DNA of 64,000 nucleotides from Planococcus citri (Eukaryota > Arthropoda > Insecta > Hemiptera > Pseudococcidae), in NCBI RefSeq assembly GCF_950023065.1, contig NC_088677.1, positions 71,511,469 to 71,575,468 on the forward strand. The letters are read 5' to 3'. Shown in pieces: positions 39,037 to 50,880 of this stretch. Each line of letters starts with the position of its first letter. Position 1 is the stretch's first letter. A program made the translations under genes and the position numbers. The notes beneath the pieces were generated by a model. It did no database searches. It was not told where the DNA came from and was given only the letters and a program-made list of their open reading frames with translations.

Positions 39037-39762
39037 GGGGGTGCTCTACGTTTGTTTGTTTACTTCTTAGCATACTCGCGGGCAGAGATTAGACATTTTT
39101 CAAACGCATTTTTTTATTAGTTGGAGATGAAGAAAGTGAATAATTATGAGTGAAAACGTTATTACTGTATTGAAACAACATCATAAAACTTTGAAACAAG
39201 CAAAACGATTGAAATATAATGAATTCAGACGATTCTCCATATTCGAGCATTCATTGTCAGTCATCACACCATAATTCTGAAACTACTGCACAGAATTTGA
39301 TGAAATTTGAATATGTTGTGCAGAAATGAATTCCCGACAACTTGACGTTGCCCTTTTTTTGATTAATTTTGTTAAATCAAAGTTATAGCCATTTGAAATT
39401 TTCAAATGGCAATATCTCCAAAAATACAAAGAAATTTGAAAAAAGGGCAACGTCAACCTCTCTGGACCATTTTTATGCACAATATATCCAAATTTCATCA
39501 AATTCTGTTCAGTAGTTTCAGAATTATGGTGTGACGACTGACAATGAATGCTCAAATATAGAGAATCGTCTGAATTCATTATATTTTAATCATTTTGCTT
39601 GTTTCAAAGTTTTATTATGTTGTTTCAATACAGTAATAACGTTTTCACTCATAATTATTCACTTTCATACTCTCCAACTAATAAAAAAATGCGTTTGAAA
39701 AATGTCTAATCTCTGCCCGCGGGTATGCTAGAAAGTAAACAAACAAAAGGTAGAGCACCCTC
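39037..39762. mobile_element. Near-perfect 726-bp palindromic foldback element flanked by TTAA
   Basis: The left end GGGGGTGCTCTAC mirrors the right end GTAGAGCACCCTC, and the match continues with few substitutions for about 300 bases per arm to a symmetric centre at about 39399 (GCCATTTGAA...TTCAAATGGC). TTAA flanks both ends (39033-39036 and 39763-39766), a possible target duplication of piggyBac type. The inner about 60 bases per arm are more diverged. It encodes no transposase; the internal minus-strand frame is a by-product. Confidence 0.8.
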
Positions 39763-40100
39763 TTAATTTTTACCTATTTCATAAACTTCTCAATAATGAG
39801 GCACATCTATACACGAAAACTGTCAGCATTTGCTTCAATTTTTCCCATTACATAATTATTAAGATATATTTCAAATTTTGCTCAGATCTACTCACGTAAC
39901 CCAAACGTGAGATTCTATGTTCCATGAATTTGTTTTCATTTTAATAGCTTTTCAAAAAATACAAGGCCTCTTCCCACAAATTTTGTGCATTTTTTTCTCA
40001 ATGATTCCCATTTATTTATGTCGTCAAAAAACAAAATCATTTTCGTTTCTCCAAATTGGACCTTTCAGGTTGAGAAATGCGAGGAATTTATGACAGCCGC

Positions 40101-40768
40101 CAGGTCAATGGCCTTTATTGGATGGTGGAATCAGTATTGGAAAAGAGGTAGTTGATACATATAGGACAGCGTATCTAATAGATAGTGAAAGCAGTGAAAA
40201 AGTAGTGATTTTAAAAATGGGTAGTGAAAGTATTGAAAAAGTAGTAAATATACCTAGTCAAAAAGGTAGTGAAAAAATGAAAAAAAAGGTTATTTTTGAT
40301 GAAATTTAAAATTACTTTGTATACAAATTTTATTTCAATTTCTTTGAAAATTTTCAAGTGAAAAATTTGACTTGGTTAATTTTTTTGTTTGTGGAAGAGG
40401 GAGGGGGGTCGAGTGGAGAGCTTTCTGAAAATTAGGTTGAAAAAAAGCAGTAAAAAAGTGATGATTTTTTCAGAAAAAATTCCGTTGGATATTTGTACCA
40501 TTATAGGAGGAGAAATGGGAGTCCTGCTAACATGGATTGAAATTTTACTTTCGCCTACCCTGAACTTCTGCAACTCTGGAGGAATACTTCGCACTTCGCT
40601 ACTATTTTCTTCATCCGACAGGTCAATGACCTTCACAGGATGGTGGAATCAGTACTAAAGAGGAGGAAGTCGATGTAGACAGAAGGAGAAATAGGAGCAG
40701 TACAAACATGAATTTAAATTTTCATTTTTCGACTACTCTGCAGTTCTGGAGGAACACTTCCCTACTAC
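40101..40768. repeat. Diverged direct repeats
   Basis: CAGGTCAATGGCCTTTATTG with GGATGGTGGAATCAGTA (from 40101) recurs from 40619. A second unit around TCTGGAGGAATACTTC (40510-40600) recurs at 40688-40768. Short GTAGTGAAA repeats fill 40180-40280. Confidence 0.5.
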
Positions 40769-41499
40769 ATACGAATACATATATTAAATCGAGTATCATC
40801 TTTGTTAAAAATGAAAATTTGCCATTGAACAAAATGTTTGATGACGAAGGGGAAGTGTTAAAAATTTATCTAGAGTACACAAATTTTTTTCAGGGGGTAG
40901 CCCACGTTTTTTGAGCAGTCTGGCGGATGAGGTGGTCAAAAGAATTGATGGTTGGTAGAGTGACGGAGAGGAAGGGTGAGGATCATTGCAGAGATTCTCA
41001 ATGTCTGAGCTGATGGAAGCCCTTTTGCGCGCATTTTCCCTCAAATTCCAAAATTTTCATCTAGATTAATTTTCCAGCTCGAAAGTAGGATTTGATGTCC
41101 CTGCCAATGTCTTATAATTAGCTCTAGGCCTATTTATAAAGAAGCTTTGGCTGTATGCCTATTGAAAAGACTCCAGTTGGGGATTCAATTGAAAACCTAT
41201 CTGATCATTGTCGAGTTGCATCTTCAAATGTAGAATACGAGTTAGCTAGCGGTATATTTCTTTTCATTAAATCCACCAAGCGAGAAGAAAGAATAGCTAC
41301 GGAAAGAAAGCTGTCTAGAGGGGGTAGAAAAGTACCTAGAACAGGAGCACTTGAAGAGCTTCGTCCGCTTTGTCGACTATAAGACGTAAGTACTCGTACA
41401 TGGGAATACCCTGAAATGGTGTCGGCATCAGTGTACGATGGCGAAGGTTCTTTCTGCGTGTGTACCCTCTTTATGGCATACATACTACTTAGGATAGGT
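40769..41499. other. Non-coding DNA leading into the CpG island
   Basis: A frame at 41155-41382 is open but unrecognised. A donor-like AAGAC|GTAAGT lies at 41388. Confidence 0.3.
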
Positions 41500-42469
41500 G
41501 GTAGGTACCTACATATGCGATGACGACGACGACGGCGACGAGTTGAACATGGAGTAGCAGCAGTGGTAGGCTATCGATTTTGTGAAGTCGTCGTAGTGGT
41601 AGAGAAATTCTCTCTCTCTCGACGTCGTCGGTGAACAACGACGATAATGGATGTCGAGGACAGGCAAAGCCAAGTATACTATGTATACACACGGCAAAGC
41701 GTTCTCTCGGCGGCGTTCGTCGTTCTAGAGGCGAAAACCGAGGGTCAATGCGCAACTGTGAGCAGCACACGAGGCACTATACGGCTTCCTCTGTGTGTGC
41801 GTTTTTCGTTTTCTATGGTTGGCTGGTTGTTGTTGTGTTCGCAACGCCAACGAGAACGACGACAACGACGACGACGACTTTGCAGAACTACGTCGAGCGC
41901 CGACGTACCCATCGCGGCGCGTTCATCGTTCAACCCCCTATATATATTGAAGTGTACTCGGAAGGGTCGCTCACGCTCGCGTTCTATACGAGTATGTACC
42001 ACCATTCAATAAGGTACACGCCGGTCGTCATCGTCGTTTGCAATATCTGATTCCATGTCGGTCCTCCGAACCTATTTCGCCTACTCTGCTACCACCTTCG
42101 CCTTCGCTTTCGCCTCCCTCGAAACACGTGTGTGAGTGCGTATTATGTAGTATATCGGTGTGTGTCTCCAACACCCCTCGTGTGTGCAGCCCGTGGCCGT
42201 CGCGTCCTCGTATTGCGTCTCTTCTCCGTATCTCTCTGCGACCATTAATCGCATTCGGACCCGACTGACGATAGTTTGGTCGAGTATTCTGTATCGTTCG
42301 CATGCGTTCTCCGGATTTGGATTTGTTTGCGCCTCTTGTTGTGAGGCAATTCGGTGCTCAATTTTAGGGAGAATTCGCGAAGTGTGATTTGTGAATGTGG
42401 TCGGAGAAGTTGTTGTGGAGTTTTTGGACTTCTTGAAGAGGTCATTGACCTTTATTCTGCAAATTGCAG
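41500..42469 (+). promoter_or_regulatory. Second CpG-rich island and candidate alternative first exon
   Basis: A CpG-dense block with several GAC/CGA repeats (about 41520-41545 and 41850-41880) and a TATATATA element at about 41939-41947. It ends at a composite splice signal, AAATTGCAG|GTAATC, at 42469/42470. It could be an alternative leader exon of chn about 13 kb upstream of its coding exon, or the AG|GT could act as a weak recursive splice point. Overlapping frames on both strands give Arg/Thr-rich translations without domains and are not called as genes. Confidence 0.3.
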
Positions 42470-45400
42470 GTAATCTTATCCACAAAGAATATGCTTACGA
42501 TATGCTATTATTTGATAGGTACTTAGGTACCTACACTTCTTTTTGGCGAAGGATCCTACGTTCTTGCTAGATGAATTTTTATTTTGCTGATTATTAAGTA
42601 CATAACGAATTAATGAATAAATGACTACCTATTCAAGTATGCTATGTAATGTACCTTACCTATTCACTGATGAGAATGATTGGTATATTCGTTCGCCCTC
42701 TCTTCGTTTCGGAATATTGTCAAGATGATGGAAGACGAAAAGAGGTGCGGTGGTTTGACCGAAATAATAAAGGGTGAACTTGATAATAATACCTGGAGGG
42801 CTGCTGAACGATACCGGCAGACGATTTTGCATAATTACGTGCCTAAAGGCGGCGCGAGAAGCTCTCTAACGATGGGTGGCTGTACAGGGGGTGGTAATTG
42901 TTACATTGTACAGTTCCTGTTCTTTCTTGTCGATGTCACGCGTTGCGGTGTGGTACGATTAAGTATGCATTTCATTCGTTATTCGGATGTGTATATTTAA
43001 TATTTTATTTATTTGGGTATTTATGCGTGTTCGCTCCGAATTAATTTTTCAAATTCGGAATTTTTCTGTTACGTGGTATTTTTTGGTGGCTTGAAAAAAC
43101 GCTGATTGGGCAATTTTTCTATTGTTGGTGAAATATTGTGGGGAACGTTCGTTCGTCTTCGTCGTGTCAATTTGTAACGTGCTTGTTACTATATAGGATA
43201 CGAAGAGGTTTTGGAATTTCATATCGATCACGCTTATTGGGAACTTGAGAAGCGGTCGGATGTTCCCATTCTGTCGATTTGAGCGCGGTCTCGGTATCCT
43301 ATTGCTATCCTATCTGTCGATGTTCTCGATTCGCGTACCCTCGTTCAAATGACAGCTTTGTGTTCTACGTTTAGTTGCTGACGAGTAGAAATCAATATTC
43401 GAAGGTTCGCTATACCAACTGCAATATCTTTCTGGTCGTTTTAATCTGATTCCAATTTTCTATACCTCGAACGTACGTATTGTAAGCGTAGGGGTATAGT
43501 AGGCCATTGTGTAGAATTTATGGGAACGTACCGTACCTACCTAGTCGTTGTAGGTTTATGGAAGTTGCTTGTTTTGCGGATTTTTTGATGTGTTTACGGG
43601 GAGGTGGAGGGAAGTGATGAGATTTGAGTTTGATGGCAATGCAAAGAGAGATTGAATGTAATTTTTAATGACGAGATAATTAATTGCACAATTTCTGAAA
43701 AATTATTCGAGGAGTGGGTTACCTTGGTTTTCAAGTCAATAACTGATTTCTTGGATAATTTTGTTTGTAGAGTTTATTTATTTTTCGAATAGAATTTATT
43801 TTGGCTACATTATGATTATGAGCATAAATAAAATTGAATTGATCTATGATAATTATTGATGATTGATGAGGTCAGAAATTATCCATCTAAGAACTGATTG
43901 CTTATTCAAAAAATCAATCAGTGAAAATGAAAAAATTCAATGAACTTGAGCTTCTTGATTTTTATTCAAAATATCTCAACACCCCTTCCCCACCCAAAAA
44001 AAGGAAAATTAATCAAACTTTACAAAATTGGAAAATTTGATTTTCAAAAAATTTTGTTTCTCGGAATTTTTTGCGGGGCTCTTTATTTTTTTGAAATATA
44101 AATTATTAATCGTGATGGAAAAGCTCGATTTATTAAATTTTGTCCTTGCAAAAATAGGTTTTTTAGGAAATTAATTTTTTTCATCTCGAATTTTTTGAAA
44201 TTAAAAATCATTTGTAGCCCCTTCAATTTGCAAGTTGGACAAAAAGTCATAATGGGTGATTTTGTTTATTTTTTAATGTACTATCTCCCCATGGTCGAAT
44301 GGGATTTGGCTCTCTAGATTTTGAAAACGTATTTTGCCCCTTCAATTTTGAAGATAGGCCACACCTTCACATGTATCCAAATATTGTGTTGTTTTTTTAT
44401 AGAGAAGGGGTGGAGGAGGGGACTTTGTGTTGGAGATAAGAAAGCCCCGTTAATACAACCGCCAGGGGAACCTCTTCCCTCACCCCTCACATACCCAGTC
44501 CACCCCTACACCGCTTATCGATTGATTATCGATTTTTAGGGCATTTTATGATCAATTTTGATTGTAGTATGAATTAAAAAAAAATATTTGTTTGAAAACC
44601 AAACTGTAGTGTTGAATCTGTTCTAGGAGTGTATTATTTCGATTATCGATTTTGTAATTCTGATTATCGATATTTTCGACTTGAGTATTTTGAATTCGAT
44701 TATCGATTTTACTGTATTTTGAGTTCACGAATTCACGATCAAAATTTTTGATTTCAGATTTACCTATGTTGCAATTGTTGCAATATGGGAACAAAAATTA
44801 TTTTTGTGTGATATCAGAATCGTGAATCAATTATTGGCTTCGATGGGTACGCCTGTTGATCTGCCATACTTACTGATGATAGTGATGATGGATTTTTTGG
44901 TAAAATTTTTTATCAAATGTGATCAAGTATCTAAGAAATGATGAAGTAATCTTTGCTTGATTAAATTTGAAACCCAATAAGGTTGTAAATTCAATTGTCG
45001 AATTCGCTGCATTGCTAATCGATTTTTTGGGTGATTTTTCGTTGAGTATGCTTATTTAAAAAATTATGCCTCCTGATTAATCGTTGAATTGAATAAAGAA
45101 AAACCGAAATTTAAAATTTGATAGTTGATTACTGATTAGATATCTAAAAATTTAAAGGAGATTTATAGCCAATTTCAGATTTTGACTAAAAGAATTAGGA
45201 ATAATGGAAACTGAAAAAAAAATCGTTACTCTTCGGTCTTTTTTCCAACCCCCCTCCCCCCAAAAAAACCTTGAACAGTCCGGAGTACCTATTTATGGAC
45301 ATCAGCTACATTTTAAAAATATAATCAACAATATAATTTGATCCAACTTCCTGGTTCCTTTAGAAAGTTGAATTACCAGGAAAGAAGTTGAAATTAGGTA

Positions 45401-46603
45401 TTCGTAGCGTCGATGTAACTTTTTTTATTGAAATTTTCCCACGCTCACTAGTGGAAAGCTCGCCAAGAAAAATCCTAATATTAAAATTAAACTAAAATTA
45501 ACCGCTTATTGTTAATCGAGTTGAGGAAATTCATTTTCGAAAGATAGGAAAACAATGCAAAAGAGTTGAAAAAAGAACAATTTATGCGAAAAAGCTTGTC
45601 AACAAATTGAAAAAAATGTATCCCATAAATTCTAAAAGCATTGAAGCTCCACCTAAATATACCTCGTTTGAACATTGCTTTCTTAAGTTTATGTTTGATG
45701 ATGGGCAGATGGGCTTTTGAATTTCTTCGTCAGTTTGATCAAAAAAATTCCTAGTAGATATGTACTGCGATTCCCCCCCCCCTTCAAAAAATGAAATGAA
45801 TTATCTTTGGTCATTTTTTTTTTTTTTGGAAAAAGCCCTGCCACATTGAAAAATTTCTTTTAATGAATAGTTTCTTAGTCATGATCATTTCTGTATCACT
45901 AATTTGAAATTAAATTACCTATTTAAGTAATATTGAAATAAAATTAATTGAAAAACTAGGATCCAGAACCTCGACGAGAGATTAAAGTCCTAAGACTTTG
46001 TAGAATTTTACAGTTGCCATGAATTGGGTTCCAGAATTTTCAAAATTCAAAAAAAATCTGTTCGTACGTATATACAGCGTCAGGACCCTCAATACATCAT
46101 CTTTTTTTTATTATGATGACAGAGAAAATATTTTCAAAAAGATTATTCATTGGAAGTTACTCAAGTTTTTTTTCACCCATTCAAAACTACAAGCAAAGAG
46201 AAAAATACTACATCTGTGGATCTGGGGGTCATAAGCCTTGTGAGGCCCAAATAGAAAATCCTCTTATTCCCAAGTTCTTTTCGCCCCATCATCATTGCAA
46301 GGGAATTGACACGTAAAAAACCTTCCCAGAAAAATAAATGGCTGTCGAAAAAAAACTCAATTAAAAATTTTCATCTTCGATGTTTACACGAAAATTTACA
46401 GATAATTTTTCGAAGAATTATTGATTTTATATTCCTCTCGATGATTTTTTTCTTTACTCTGGTGATCTCGTATTGCTTATAAAACTGCCATTAGTGATTA
46501 AAAAATCTCGGGTTTAGTTCGTAAATTATCGTATAGTTCATCATTAAGTGCAAATTATTCGCTGAATATGATCTAAGAATATTATTTTATTTGGTTTGTT
46601 CAG
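42470..46603. other. Intron-like DNA
   Basis: Unique to about 43.6 kb, then AT-rich with poly-C runs near 45250 and 45774. The TATCGAT cluster at 44516-44707 is the only notable structure. Confidence 0.35.
44516..44707. promoter_or_regulatory. Cluster of five TATCGAT motifs (DRE/BEAF-like)
   Basis: TATCGAT occurs at 44516, 44527, 44644, 44665 and 44701; the fourth is TATCGATA, the DRE octamer core bound by DREF and BEAF-32 in flies. Most share an extended GATTATCGATTTT context, so they may be remnants of a small repeat. Function is inference. Confidence 0.35.
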
Positions 46604-46669
46604 GTTGGAAACCTTCGTATCAAACTACGTATGTTCCTTCATATTCGTGAGAGCAAATGATTTTTAAAG
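46604..46669 (+). other. Candidate 66-nt non-coding internal exon
   Basis: Acceptor TTTGGTTTGTTCAG ends at 46603 and donor AAAG|GTACGT follows at 46670. All three + strand frames contain a stop within the 66 bases, so it could only be a leader exon. It lies between the distal first-exon candidates and the chn coding exon. Confidence 0.3.
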
Positions 46670-47369
46670 GTACGTATTCATCAGTTTTTATTTATAGTAA
46701 AAATAATTTTAAAGCGGAGGGTGGGTTGAGGTAGTTGTCGTTCTGTCGCAGACGGCAGACGTGTACTTAGTTGTGTTTCTGGTGATTCAGCAATACCTAC
46801 TACATAGTACATACCTACCTATGTGGGAATTCTTCAAAAGTAGAGGGAAATGAACTTTTGTACGATATGTATGGTTAAGTGAGAGGGGTTACCCCCCCTT
46901 CTGCTATGTCTCTGAACTCGAAAAATTTCGAGTTTTTTCCTATTATTTAATCAGCTTTATTTCTGGTTTTTGTTTCGATGGTTATGATTTGTGTAAAAGA
47001 ATGTGTTGATGAGCACTGCACGCGGACTCATCGCGAGATGGGTGATTAATGGGTACAATCGGACGTTATCATCTTATCGAATACATAATATGTGATTGCG
47101 TTCGCGTTCTGCTGAAGGTGTAAATGTGATGTGTTACAAAGAGATAGGTTGTTGAGCGTTGTTTACTTGGAAGTGAGATCGGAATATGGTCGTAATTATT
47201 TGAAAAAAATTCAGTTTCTTGTTCCGCGAGTTATCATCGATACTCGATAGCGAACTTATATCTTCAGTACGAAGAATGTAACGTCAGTTTTCTTATTATG
47301 AGTTATGATTCATGATTTATACGTATCTACATATTTTTTATGTTGAAAAAATACATCGAGAGCTTTTAG

Positions 47370-47823
47370 TATAAAAAGTCCATTGTCCTTGTACCGGATT
47401 TGTACAGATTAATTGGTGCTCTGCTCTCCGCTTGTTGACTCGTGTGAGATAAAGCAGTACTCGTTTGAAGTTTTTTAGTCGAGATTTTTGCCTACGAAAT
47501 GGACCGACAAACGATTCAGTTATTTTGTGTGAACGAATGTCTTTAGTCTTCTTGGTAACTCGAGCAAATTCTCGCGAAATACGAATCATTTTGAGTACCC
47601 CTTAATCCCTGCCGGCCGATGTTTGGTCTTTGGTTCGTCTCTAATTACACCATATGTGCCAATTAAATTAGGCGAGATCTGGTGGAACTGTCTATGTCTG
47701 TCTGGTTCATATTATTGAGGAAAAATTTGGCATGGGTGTTTACCTTCGTGTAGAGTAGTGTCTGCCACACCGACCGGTGACCGCATTTGATTTCGATGTA
47801 AGAATTATTATTTGGGAAAAAAG
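47370..47823 (+). promoter_or_regulatory. TATA box followed by a candidate first exon with GTGAGT donor
   Basis: TATAAAAAG starts at 47370 in non-repetitive DNA. About 450 bases downstream there is a strong donor, AAAAAG|GTGAGT, at 47823/47824. The spacing suits a first exon from about 47400 to 47823. No conserved protein is encoded. If real it would be a proximal alternative leader of chn. Confidence 0.25.
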
Positions 47824-50800
47824 GTGAGTTTTGGTACACGTTTCGTGACCTCCTTCGGAATACAGTATAGGCAACATTTTTTATTTTTAACGTTGTATCC
47901 GCGATATCTGCGTTCTCAGGTGGTTTTATTTTCATCATCGCGCGCGGTGGGATGAGATGGAGGTGTGGAGAGGTGTTGAAAAATATATCGTCGTAATGTA
48001 CCTAATGCTGGATAACAGAGCTGATTTCGTGTGGTGTGGGAAAATGAATAATCTGCTTGGTTTCATCACGTGTCGTATTGATTTGTGCAGACTGCGTTGA
48101 AACTGGTTGTACGAATGTTTGTATAAGTTCCAGTTCGTAGGCATTTCTGGGAGTCTTTTTTTACGGCTCTCGCTCTGGATGGCCAGATGGGTGTTTTATC
48201 GAAATTCGTCCTTGAAATTGTACTAACATGTGTGAAATTCATCGTAGAAGAGAAATTCGAATGAAATATGGAAATATGTGACCAAGTAAACGGGTAATAA
48301 TTTTTTAAAATTCAATTTTGGATTTTTTTTATACTCTCTGAGTAGCTGAAAAAATTTGAAATTTTTATTCCATTTCTAAAATCTAAGCTAAAATTACAGT
48401 TTTGTGGGAGAGAAGGTTTTTTCGTATGGAGGAGTCTGCGAAAGGTAAGAAGGATTAAAGTTGTCTACGGTAAAAATGTCGAATTTCTACATGAAAATTC
48501 AGGGTATTTGAAATCGTAGAAATAAAAGTGAGTTATGGGAGTAAAGATTTTGAAACAGAAAACAGGCCGAAGAGAAGACGAGAATTGAATGCCCCAAAAT
48601 TTTGAAAATCAGTACCTATTGGCTATTTCCTACGTTTTTGAACATTTTGTTGCCACGTTGACTTTTTTAGCTCTAAAACTGGATGAAAGGTTGTGTGCAA
48701 ATTTTTTTTTTGTTGAAAATTACGAAAATTTGCTGAAATACATAATGTTTGATTAGGCAATAGATTGTAATAAATATACTGATATGAAGCATGAGGGGCT
48801 TGAAATGAACTGTGGAAGAGAGGTGTAAATGCTTCTAGTTTTTTTAAAATTTTTGAGGTGCCACAAAATCTTTGCAAGACTGAAAAAATAAATGTGGCAA
48901 CAAAGTGCACAGAAATGAATAAAATTCTCGAGTTTTTCAAATTTTGAGACATTTCACAGTCCTCTTTCTTTTTAAGTCCACCCCCCCCCCCCCCAAAAAA
49001 AAATCATCAAGGCTCTCAAATCATTTTTTCTCGTAAGTAAGTTCGGTAACTGGAGTATGTAAAATTTTTAAGTTTTCAGCCAAAAAAATGGCATTTTGAT
49101 GGAGTTTTGGAGTTTTGACTTTGACCAAAGCAAAGAATATTAATTTACGAATATTTTTCTTCTAAATATCGTTTTTATACCTAATTGATAATTCGTAACC
49201 CCTTCAAATTCGATGTGAAGCAGAAAAGTCATCATTGCAAGATTTACCTCGATAAACAAACTCGTTTGGAATACTTTTCTCCTGCTGACTTGTTCCTTTA
49301 ATTTTGCAGACAGGCAACTTATTCACGTAAGATGTTTCTTTGGTGGCCACTGCAGCTGGCTTCACAACGTTTCACCCAAAACACTGCATAGATGAGTTTT
49401 ATTTTGATATTTTTTATCAATTTTTTGTTTGTTTTTTCATATTTTGCCCCTTTCGAGTTTTAGTTAACTCTCTAATGCCCTTAAGATGTTTTTCAAAAAT
49501 TTTCATGCGAATAGTTGGACAAACACATTATATATTTTTTTTCGTGGTGGTGGTGGTGATGGGAGGAGGGGGGTCGAGCTACATTGTATAAAATTGAATT
49601 TGAATCATCATTCAGTTTGTAAAATTGAGGATTCCTCAAGACGAGTATATCGGTTTTAAAAACAAAATTTGAAGTTGAAGATCAAAACACAATAAGATCA
49701 AATCGATGAGAATTTGCTGTAAAATTTCATCACTTGAAATTTTTTTCGACTCTTTTGATGTTTTCTCCTCGATTTACAGTTCAAGAACCTTCTAAAACAT
49801 AGCATTTCATAAAATTGGAATGAAACAAAGTAAAAATTTCACGAGGGGCTTTCGATTTTGAAAACATTTCATTTAGGAATTTTTGGTATTTCGAATGATG
49901 TAAAAAAAAACTTTTGATTGTTTCTATGCAACATCAAAATTTTCCAACAGAATTTTTTTTGTGTATAAAAATGATGTCGAATTTTAATTTTTTAATTTGA
50001 TTTTAAACATTTGGTAATTTTTACATTTTTGTATTTTTTTACCTTCCAGTTCCAAAATGAAATTTTGATTGATTTTCGAAATTTAGGTATGTGCTTTTGC
50101 TCTGATGATTATAAAAAATTGTTTCAAATTCAGAAACATTCAAATTTTTTTGATGTTGAAAATTTACAAATACCTAAATACCTATCAAATTTCTTCTGAA
50201 TTTGAAAATTTTGAATTGAAATTTTTTGAAATCTAAATTTCAGTTTGACCTTAATGTGAGAAATTTTTTGTGAGATGTCGAAATTTCCCAAAAAAGGTGA
50301 TTGAAATTCTGTGTTTATAAATTTGTTTTTGTAGGTTCTTCTAAAAAAAAAAAAAAAAATAGGAGGGGTATCACAACCGAATTTTTTAGACCGACAGCTC
50401 GCACGAAAATATTTTCGAAATCTATCCAGTATCCACTGAATTACTCCGAAGTGTTCAAGAGGACATTTTTTTGCCATATCGCTGCTGTTTATCTATCTCC
50501 TAATTTTTACCGTCGACAAAAATCTTGATTCTTGTGTTTCTATTCAATTTTTGCCTGCATCAGCATCAGCAAATTCGTCGAATTAAAAATTCTCATTCAA
50601 TTTTGCACGACTTGTGCATCGGTAATACAAAATTTTTTGTTTATAAAACATTACTTACTCGTTGAAATAATTATTCGAATTTACGTGCATATAACTTTGA
50701 GAGCAACAGCACGTTTATCGGTTCAATGTAGTGCGAGGTATTTGATGATAAGAACGATAAATATAAAGTTTACGATATAGGTCACGTATATAAACTATAC

Positions 50801-50880
50801 ATAAATAGTGACGAAAATAATTGACAAATTGATAAAGAAGTGTCGATTGTATTGCTGTTTGATTTTTTGAAGGTATCGTT
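47824..50880. other. Intron-like DNA
   Basis: From 48.3 kb it is AT-rich with diverged repeats. A 14-base poly-C lies at 48981 and a GGTGGTGGTGGTGAT stretch near 49545. Confidence 0.35.

Noticed and set aside
39283..39579. 98-codon minus-strand frame
   Set aside because: Lies across the centre of the palindromic foldback; the two arms supply mirror-image sequence and no protein family is seen.
41631..42050. 139- and 121-codon overlapping frames in the CpG island
   Set aside because: Both derive from CGA/GAC trinucleotide runs and are open on several frames at once, which fits composition rather than coding.
49325..49342. 17-nt microexon between TTTTGCAG and GTAAGA
   Set aside because: Both signals are moderate, and such pairs arise by chance in T-rich intron DNA.
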